From Aureispira sp964404215 (lineage in GTDB: Bacteria; Bacteroidota; Bacteroidia; Chitinophagales; Saprospiraceae): a DNA stretch of 12,894 nt. Within the stretch, counting starts at the first letter, position 1. Each line of letters begins with the position of its first letter. Below the pieces are notes generated by a model. It had not been told where the DNA came from. It searched no databases and was given only the letters and a program-made list of their open reading frames with translations. The position numbers and the translations under genes were made by a program. The stretch spans positions 1-12,894 of the forward strand of contig CAYOJF010000124.1 of the NCBI GenBank assembly GCA_964404215.1. The letters run 5' to 3'. Of the stretch, positions 7,297 to 12,894 are shown piece after piece.

Positions 7297-8601
7297 ATGA
7301 AAAAAATAATATTAGGAGGTGTTATTCTGCTGTTTCTAATACTCAACTTTGTATTGATTCCAGATTATTATCGAGTAGCGACTAAAATTAATGCACAAGC
7401 AGTACAAATAGATACTTTTACTTACTTTCAAATCAATGAGGGAGAAAATAGGAGTAAGGGCTATTGCCAGATGGAAAAGGTAGATTTGATACAGACAGAA
7501 AAAGATGTATGGAAGGTCTATGATTGTATCACTAGCGAATTGCTATGGACACGGAATACTACTGGGAAAAAACTGATAGTTCAGTCTTCTACATGTTTAT
7601 TAGAGTTAGGGGAAAAAATAATAGTTGATTCATTGTCTCCTCAATCTATTTTATCTAGAATCAACTTGGAGACAGGTGAGCTATTATGGGAAAAGAACTT
7701 GAGTGTGCTACAGCAAGATTGGGATCTAATAGAATTAAGAGATACATCATCAGGGGAATATTTACAGCAATTAGAAGAGGGGGCAAAAGTTAGAGTAGCA
7801 AAAGGAAAGAGCACTATATTAGCAACATTTTACCAGAATGATCATTTTGGTGAAATATTGCTAGGGGAATATGTTATTGATATAAAAACGGGACGAGCTT
7901 TGAGATTAAACACGTCGGCCAGTGCTTATCGGAGAGATATTGAGAAGATATCTTTTGAAGAAATTGTAAGTAAGTCTGGATGGGATTGGTCAAGTATAGA
8001 GTATTACTCAGAGGAAGAATTATTCTTGGATACAAAAAGTCGTCGTTTTTTTGAGGTAAAAAAGGGACTAGATCTAATGAAAGGGAAAGTTTATGTTTTT
8101 GCTACACCAACTCATTATGTGTTTGTTCAAGAAGGTACTTTCTTGAATTCGGAAAATAATATTCATGCGATATCTAATGTAAAGGCTAATCAAAAGTGGC
8201 AGGGAGTGGCTTACGATCTTGGTGATGCATTACTAGTAGAACGAAACCATCTTACCTTATATAATGATAAGATGTATTCTATTTATAATATAAGTGATTT
8301 GGAACGACTAGAAATAGTAGAACCTAAAGATAGAAGGTATATGGATGAACGATTTCGGCTAGAAATGGAAGAGGAGGAAGTCAAATGGATAATAGAAGAG
8401 TCTAACTATAGTATTTATGTGAATAGAATAAATACAGAACAAATAAAAGAACTTCGAATGAATCTCTGGAAAGGAGAAAGATTCTTTCGTAAGAAAGGGA
8501 ACTGGATGTATATTTATGAGACAGATGAGAGTGTAGAAGCAAAATATCAAACCAAACAACTGTATAAATATAAAGTACCTTTTCATTTTGAATCTCAATA
8601 A
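7297..8601 (+). CDS. Membrane-anchored PQQ-like-repeat protein, paralogue 3 of 3
   Basis: The 434-residue product has a signal anchor at about 3-21 (LILNFVLIP) after MKK, then NAQAVQID (32-39), matching paralogues 1 and 2. Blade-like segments are VWKVYDCITSELLWTRNTTG (71-90) and INLETGELLWEKNL (122-135). The first is closest to paralogue 1, which also has a T-T-G-K continuation. Middle and C-terminal stretches (IEYYSEEELFLDTKSRRFF; VKWIIEES leading to KKGNWMYIYE; tail YKVPFHFESQ) are closest to paralogue 2. The second half is acidic, with EEEE-type runs near MEEEEVKW. It lies 6 nt after the preceding stop and 17 nt before the DUF5686 gene. The domain assignment rests on the W/TG repeat pattern only and should be treated as a fold guess. 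Function is unknown. Confidence 0.84.
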   Translation: MKKIILGGVILLFLILNFVLIPDYYRVATKINAQAVQIDTFTYFQINEGENRSKGYCQMEKVDLIQTEKDVWKVYDCITSELLWTRNTTGKKLIVQSSTCLLELGEKIIVDSLSPQSILSRINLETGELLWEKNLSVLQQDWDLIELRDTSSGEYLQQLEEGAKVRVAKGKSTILATFYQNDHFGEILLGEYVIDIKTGRALRLNTSASAYRRDIEKISFEEIVSKSGWDWSSIEYYSEEELFLDTKSRRFFEVKKGLDLMKGKVYVFATPTHYVFVQEGTFLNSENNIHAISNVKANQKWQGVAYDLGDALLVERNHLTLYNDKMYSIYNISDLERLEIVEPKDRRYMDERFRLEMEEEEVKWIIEESNYSIYVNRINTEQIKELRMNLWKGERFFRKKGNWMYIYETDESVEAKYQTKQLYKYKVPFHFESQ

Positions 8602-8618
8602 CTTCTAATCATAAATTT

Positions 8619-11108
8619 ATGAAATATTATATTAGCCTTTTACTCGTATTTGGCATCGTTTGGTCCGCTGATGCGACCAAACTATTTGGTACCTTAAAGA
8701 CGACCGACGGAGAACCGCTAGGTTTCGCTAGTGTCTATGTAACCGGAACTTCCATTGGTACCACCACTAATATGGATGGTGAGTATACGATTAAGTTAGA
8801 AGCAGGAACTTATGTTTTTGCTTTTCAATACATTGGTTATGAAACAGAAGAGCGGACGGTAACAATAGATAAAGAGCCAGTAGAATTGAATGTTGTATTA
8901 ACGCCAACTGCGTCTAATATACGTGAAATTGTTGTGACAGCAGGAGAGGATCCTGCCTATGCTATTATTCGTAAGGCGATTCGGAAGCGAAAGTATTACG
9001 AAAAACAATTTAAGGCTTTCAGTTGTAATGCTTATATGAAAGGGACACAAATTATTAAAGATTTGCCCGAAACATTCATGGGGCAGTCTCTAAGCGATTT
9101 GAGATCTGGACTAGATTCTAATGGTACAGGGATTATTTATCTTTCAGAGTCTTTGTCAGAATTGTATTACCAAAAAGGCGAATTCAAAGAAATTATGACC
9201 TCCTCTAAAGTGAGTGGTGATGATAATGGGTTTAGTTTCAATTCTGGAGCCGCTATGGCAGAGATGTCTTTCTATGAAAATACTTTTGAATTGGGCGATG
9301 CAAAACTTTTGTCTCCTATTGGAACAGGGGCTTTAGCTACTTACGATTATAAGTTGATTAGTACTTTTGAGGATAATGGAGGACGGGTTATTAATGAAAT
9401 ACGTGTGTTACCTAAAAATAAATTAGGGGCTGTTTTTCAGGGAACGATTTATATTGTAGATAAAGATTGGGCGATTTATGGTACAGAGTTATTTACGACC
9501 GGGCAGGCAGCTAATATTACGATATTGGATACGGTTACCTTCAAGCAAACACACATCAATTTGGGAGAAGATAAATGGCGTATTTTTTCACAAGAAATAA
9601 CGTTCAATCTAAAGGTTCTATTTATCAAAACAAGTGGTAAATTTATTGGTGTATTTACAGATTATAATTTAGAACCAAAATTTGAGAAAAATTTCTTCAA
9701 TGCAGAGATATTTAGAGTAGAGGAAGCTGCTAATGACAAACGAGCGGCTTATTGGGATTCTATTCGACCTGTAGCTCTGACCGATCAAGAGCAAGTCGAT
9801 TATACGACTAAAGATAGTATAGCTAAAGTACAAGGTACTAAGGCGTATAAAGATTCGGTGGATAGGGAAAACAACAAATTTGGGTTATTAAATTTGTTAA
9901 CAGGATATACGTATACCAATACCTACAAAAACTACCAGTTTAAAGTTCTATCCCCCTTGGATAAGTTAACTTTTAGCAGTGTTCAGGGGCAGTTGTTGGG
10001 CTTGGGAGTGGAGTTTTTCAAAGGATTGGATGAAGAAAGTACTAAATGGTATAATATACATGCAGAAGGGGAGTATGCCCTGGACGATAAGCAATTTAGA
10101 GGAATGGGCTATTTTCAGGTCAAATTCAATTCTAAAATGAATAATTTTCTGCATGTAGAAGGGGGACGTCAGCTTAGACAGTTCCAAATATCTCAGCCTA
10201 TCAGTATGTTACTGAATACTTATTACACACTTTTGCTACGTCAGAATTATGGTAAGTTTTATGATGAAGTGTATGGGAGAGTGTATTACTCTCAGCATGT
10301 TTTTAATGGATTATTTTTCAAAGGGGAAGTGAAATATGGACAACGTTCGGCAGTGACGAATAATACAGATTTTTCATGGATTAGAAACCCAGATAAGCCT
10401 TTCTTTTCTAATAACCCAAAGGATTTTAGTCGTCCCCCAGCGGCTGATTTACCTAGTTTTGTGGCCAATGATATGCTAGAAATGACGGCGGCACTACGAA
10501 TTCGTTTTGGACAGAAGTATGTTACCTATCCCAATAGACGATTTTATACAGAGGGGAAAGGACCTGATATTTGGCTGCGATATCGTAGGGGAATGAATAT
10601 AATGCAAGGAAATACTAATTATGACTATGTAGAGCTACAATTGACTAAGTCAGATGTCCCGTTAGGAATCGCAGGTCTATTTAGTTATAATGCCAGAGCA
10701 GGGGTGTTTTTGAATAAATCGCCGTTTTTGTATTTTATGGATTATCACCATTTTACAGGTAATCATACGATGTTTGCGGCAGCTGGAGCTTTTCTGAATA
10801 GCTATCAGCTTCTGCCATATTATGAATATAGTACCAATAGCCATTTTGCAGAAGTACACGTGCAACATGATTTTAATGGTTTTATTTGGAATAAAATACC
10901 TGGACTCAAGAAATTAGGGTTTGAGTTTGTCACTGGAGCACATTTTTTATACACACCAGAGCAGAAACCTTATTTTGAATTTAATGTAGGAATTGATCGG
11001 ATTGGGTGGAATCTGTTTCGATTCTTAAGAGCTGATTTTGTCATGGGCTATCGTCCTAATGAGCGACTTCGTATAGGAGGAGTATTGACACTTCAGTTTT
11101 CACTCTAG
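8619..11108 (+). CDS. DUF5686 family outer-membrane protein with carboxypeptidase-regulatory-like domain
   Basis: The 829-residue product has a signal peptide (about 1-19, ending SADA). A carboxypeptidase-regulatory-like beta-sandwich follows at about 21-95, with GEPLGFASVYVTGTSIGTTT, NMDGEYTIKL and FQYIGYETEE as its typical landmarks. From IREIVVTAGEDPAYAIIRKA (101-120) onward it matches the DUF5686 pattern, including the RKYYEKQFKAFSCNAYMKG stretch and, near 408-420, AYKDSVDRENNKF. The second half is made of alternating aromatic strands and ends LRIGGVLTLQFSL, consistent with an outer-membrane barrel. Length is normal for the family, with no frameshift. DUF5686 proteins are widespread in Bacteroidota, usually as solitary surface or outer-membrane proteins of unknown function. 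Here it is the fourth gene of an operon, 17 nt after the third PQQ-like paralogue and 14 nt before a lipoprotein gene, suggesting it is the outer-membrane element of a shared envelope function. The family call is confident; the function is unknown. Confidence 0.9.
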   Translation: MKYYISLLLVFGIVWSADATKLFGTLKTTDGEPLGFASVYVTGTSIGTTTNMDGEYTIKLEAGTYVFAFQYIGYETEERTVTIDKEPVELNVVLTPTASNIREIVVTAGEDPAYAIIRKAIRKRKYYEKQFKAFSCNAYMKGTQIIKDLPETFMGQSLSDLRSGLDSNGTGIIYLSESLSELYYQKGEFKEIMTSSKVSGDDNGFSFNSGAAMAEMSFYENTFELGDAKLLSPIGTGALATYDYKLISTFEDNGGRVINEIRVLPKNKLGAVFQGTIYIVDKDWAIYGTELFTTGQAANITILDTVTFKQTHINLGEDKWRIFSQEITFNLKVLFIKTSGKFIGVFTDYNLEPKFEKNFFNAEIFRVEEAANDKRAAYWDSIRPVALTDQEQVDYTTKDSIAKVQGTKAYKDSVDRENNKFGLLNLLTGYTYTNTYKNYQFKVLSPLDKLTFSSVQGQLLGLGVEFFKGLDEESTKWYNIHAEGEYALDDKQFRGMGYFQVKFNSKMNNFLHVEGGRQLRQFQISQPISMLLNTYYTLLLRQNYGKFYDEVYGRVYYSQHVFNGLFFKGEVKYGQRSAVTNNTDFSWIRNPDKPFFSNNPKDFSRPPAADLPSFVANDMLEMTAALRIRFGQKYVTYPNRRFYTEGKGPDIWLRYRRGMNIMQGNTNYDYVELQLTKSDVPLGIAGLFSYNARAGVFLNKSPFLYFMDYHHFTGNHTMFAAAGAFLNSYQLLPYYEYSTNSHFAEVHVQHDFNGFIWNKIPGLKKLGFEFVTGAHFLYTPEQKPYFEFNVGIDRIGWNLFRFLRADFVMGYRPNERLRIGGVLTLQFSL

Positions 11109-11122
11109 AAAAATAGACAGTT

Positions 11123-12277
11123 ATGAGAAGATATATATTTTTGCTGATAATAGTATTGACCCTTATCAGTTGTGGTACAGACAGTACTATTGTTACGAAT
11201 ACAGAAGAAGATACGATTACTAATACTACGACAGAGGTGTTGACCACACCTTCGGTAGAAGAGAATACAGGAATGACTAGCCGTCCAAGGATTGAATTGA
11301 GGGGCGATTTTGATGGAGATGGAGTAGAAGAGATCTTGACTGAAAGTTATTTAAATCAACATACAAATGAACCGATTAATCGTAATAGTGGCAAAAGTTA
11401 TGATGAACTACAAGCTTATATTCCAACCCAAACTCCTAAGACTACGTTAGTTTCTACCCATGAAAACATAGCTCCACTTTTGATCAGTGATGCTGCGAAT
11501 CAGTTAGGGATTGATTTTGTTAAAAATGAAGGTGATTTGAATGGAGATGGTACCGATGAAATAAGTTATGTTGTCAATTGGTTGGATCAGTCGACACTCA
11601 ATCGAGTACATATTGCAACTTATCAAGAAGAGAGCTGGAAAATATTGCAGACTTTTTCGATACGTGAAACAGTTTTACCAGCATACAATAAAGGAGGTAA
11701 TTTCGAAGGTGTACTACATCCAATTCCTAATCAACCTGGTAAAATCTTAGTGAAATTTATCAATGAAGGAGCAATGGAAGAGTATGCAATCTTGGATTTG
11801 AACAAATCTGATAAGCAGTTGCCTGAAGATAAACCAGCAGAACAGCGTTTTGAGGTCATAGATGACTCTGTTTTTGTTCCAGAATTCACACTGAAATTTA
11901 ACTTGACACCCGCAGTGGCTGAATTGCTAAATGATGAAAAAGAGGTACTAGAGTTTTCTATTGATATTATGGGTGAGCCACGAAAATCAGTAGCAGTGGA
12001 GTCTTTGGAGTATTACAATAAGGAGGAAGGGCTGTTGTATTTAATGAATAGAAGAGTACAAATAGTAGGTAAAGAGCGAGAGTGGAAAATGTTTGGAAAA
12101 ATAAACGAAAAAGCATTTTTGAAGTTGATGAACCCTGATATAGAGATTACGATTAATTTTTATAGTGGACGTAAATCATCTAAACTAAATATTTTTAGTG
12201 CACAAACGATTATTGAACCTATTTCTGAATTAGTCGGAAAGGTACATACGGTCAAAGTAGAGTTATTGAACAAGTAG
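11123..12277 (+). CDS. Lipoprotein with two DxDGDG calcium-loop motifs
   Basis: The 384-residue product has a lipoprotein signal peptide with lipobox LISC (Cys17), then a Thr/Glu-rich linker to about 55. Two acidic loops follow: DFDGDGVEEI (62-71) and DLNGDGTDEI (138-147). They match the D-x-[DN]-G-D-G-x-x-E-I pattern of FG-GAP/VCBS-type or EF-hand-like calcium loops, and each is preceded by a short strand and Gly. The segment between them ends in SDAANQLGIDFVKNEG. The C-terminal half (about 240-384) is predicted mostly beta with no motif I recognise; it ends VGKVHTVKVELLNK, without a type IX sorting domain. It is the last gene of the operon, 14 nt after the DUF5686 gene, and converges with a minus-strand gene 14 nt away. 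Calcium binding is inferred from the loop motifs. It may be a periplasmic or surface partner of the DUF5686 protein. Confidence 0.84.
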   Translation: MRRYIFLLIIVLTLISCGTDSTIVTNTEEDTITNTTTEVLTTPSVEENTGMTSRPRIELRGDFDGDGVEEILTESYLNQHTNEPINRNSGKSYDELQAYIPTQTPKTTLVSTHENIAPLLISDAANQLGIDFVKNEGDLNGDGTDEISYVVNWLDQSTLNRVHIATYQEESWKILQTFSIRETVLPAYNKGGNFEGVLHPIPNQPGKILVKFINEGAMEEYAILDLNKSDKQLPEDKPAEQRFEVIDDSVFVPEFTLKFNLTPAVAELLNDEKEVLEFSIDIMGEPRKSVAVESLEYYNKEEGLLYLMNRRVQIVGKEREWKMFGKINEKAFLKLMNPDIEITINFYSGRKSSKLNIFSAQTIIEPISELVGKVHTVKVELLNK

Positions 12278-12291
12278 ATATCTGATGATTT

Positions 12292-12756
12292 CTACTCAAA
12301 TCGAATCATTGTTTTAGTGAAAGGTTGCCAGTTGAGACCTTCTACAGTAACACGTGCTTCTAATTTATACTCAGATTTTACTCCTTTCAGAGATTTAGCT
12401 ACAGACACTAATCCTTTGAATAGGGTGTTTTTATTGGCAATTTTATCCATATTAGATTCTAATGGTTGATAAGGGAGTTTGAAAAAAACATTTTCAGCAT
12501 TATTGTCATCTACCATTATAGGTTGGTCAGAGTCCCATGTGCCGAGTAGATATTCATCTATTCGTTTATCGCTTTTGGTACCATGAGTATATATTTCATA
12601 TAGTTTTATTTCAATCTGAAGGATTCTTTGGGGACGTTTAGAGTAAATTTCTAGTTCTCCATTGATTGTTTCTATTCCACTAGGATAGGAAGGCAATACT
12701 TGTAAACGTATTTTTGCTCCTTCTATTCCCATCCAATTTTTTATTTTCCCAAACAT
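12292..12756 (-). CDS. Spo0M-like (arrestin-fold) protein, short form
   Basis: The 154-residue product begins MFGKIKNWMGIEGAKIRLQV, close to the start of Spo0M-family proteins (F-x-K-x-x-x-x-x-GI-x-GAK). These have an arrestin-like beta-sandwich and, in Bacillus, affect sporulation control; in non-sporulating bacteria their role is unknown. The order fits the first family domain: GIETINGELEIYSKRPQRILQIEIKL gives paired strands (27-52), then a charged loop (THGTKSDKRIDEYLLGTW, 57-74) and later strands ending VTVEGLNWQPFTKTMIRFE. Proteins of this family are usually about 250 residues, so this is about one domain long and lacks the second half. There is no signal peptide or membrane segment, so it is predicted cytoplasmic, unlike its neighbours. 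The stop codons of this gene and the operon's last gene are 14 nt apart, with no clear terminator between them. The family call is moderate. Confidence 0.75.
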   Translation of the reverse strand: MFGKIKNWMGIEGAKIRLQVLPSYPSGIETINGELEIYSKRPQRILQIEIKLYEIYTHGTKSDKRIDEYLLGTWDSDQPIMVDDNNAENVFFKLPYQPLESNMDKIANKNTLFKGLVSVAKSLKGVKSEYKLEARVTVEGLNWQPFTKTMIRFE

Positions 12757-12894
12757 AGTTTTGTGTTTTTATTTCGAAGTTGTTTATAAAGAGACTTTTT
12801 AACGATCAAAAATGCGAAGAGTAGACTTTTTTCACTGTAGAAACATTTGTGAGGTTACTTAACCACCTCTTCTTCTAATTTCTAAGATAACAAA
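12757..12894 (-). other. Upstream region of the Spo0M-like gene
   Basis: These 138 nt lie upstream of the minus-strand gene and are AT-rich. No open frame of note crosses the right edge. Read on the minus strand, CATTTTTG (12807-12814) is one base from the -7 consensus, but no TTG is seen at the -33 distance. An inverted repeat around 12852-12869 (GAGGT ... ACCTC, with an inner GGTT/AACC) could be a weak hairpin. Confidence 0.35.

Noticed and set aside
7314..7320. Shine-Dalgarno-like AGGAGGT inside the start of paralogue 3
   Set aside because: It lies after the ATG, encodes Leu-Gly-Gly within the signal anchor, has no suitable in-frame start downstream, and the organism's other genes show no Shine-Dalgarno use.
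12273..12296. AGTAGA/TCTACT inverted repeat spanning both convergent stop codons
   Set aside because: The stem is only 6 bp and AT-rich with a 12-nt loop and no T-run on either side, so it is not a convincing terminator.

Overview
The window is AT-rich and gene-dense and looks like a chromosomal segment from a member of the Bacteroidota. The reasons are a DUF5686-type outer-membrane protein with an N-terminal carboxypeptidase-regulatory-like domain, a TonB-dependent receptor, two lipoproteins with short lipoboxes, no Shine-Dalgarno motifs ahead of the genes, and perfect TAnnTTTG (-7) promoter elements. I cannot place it at genus level. I see no tRNA, rRNA, CRISPR array, insertion sequence or phage gene. 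Almost every product is predicted to act in the cell envelope or outside the cell.

Layout. (1) 1-1269 (+): the 3' part of a subtilisin-family (S8) serine protease; the reading frame is open to the left edge, so the start lies outside the window. (2) 1325-2269 (+): a lipoprotein built from two copies of a module marked by a WW-x-x-LP motif; a good -33/-7 promoter sits so close to its ATG that the mRNA may be leaderless. (3) 2270-2537: a convergent intergenic region with a strong intrinsic terminator (2325-2360) and a second perfect hairpin (2446-2463). (4) 2538-4436 (-): a TonB-dependent receptor of the BtuB-like type. (5) 4437-4759: a divergent promoter region. (6) 4760-12277 (+): five genes with gaps of only 5, 6, 17 and 14 nt, almost certainly one operon. 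They are three tandem paralogues of a membrane-anchored, PQQ-like-repeat protein, a DUF5686 outer-membrane protein, and a lipoprotein with two calcium-loop motifs. (7) 12292-12756 (-): a short Spo0M-like protein, convergent with the operon and 14 nt from it.

The most interesting part is the operon. The three tandem paralogues (426, 414 and 434 residues) share a signal anchor ending in an N-x-x-x-[LV]-P motif, a following QAV motif, two blade-like segments with D/Y-x-x-T-x-x-x-x-W signatures, and an almost invariant C-terminal tail (Y-K-[LV]-P-x-x-[FY]-E-S-[EQ]). Their linkage to an outer-membrane DUF5686 protein and a calcium-loop lipoprotein suggests an envelope-spanning assembly. This is inference from co-location; I do not recognise a characterised system with this layout.
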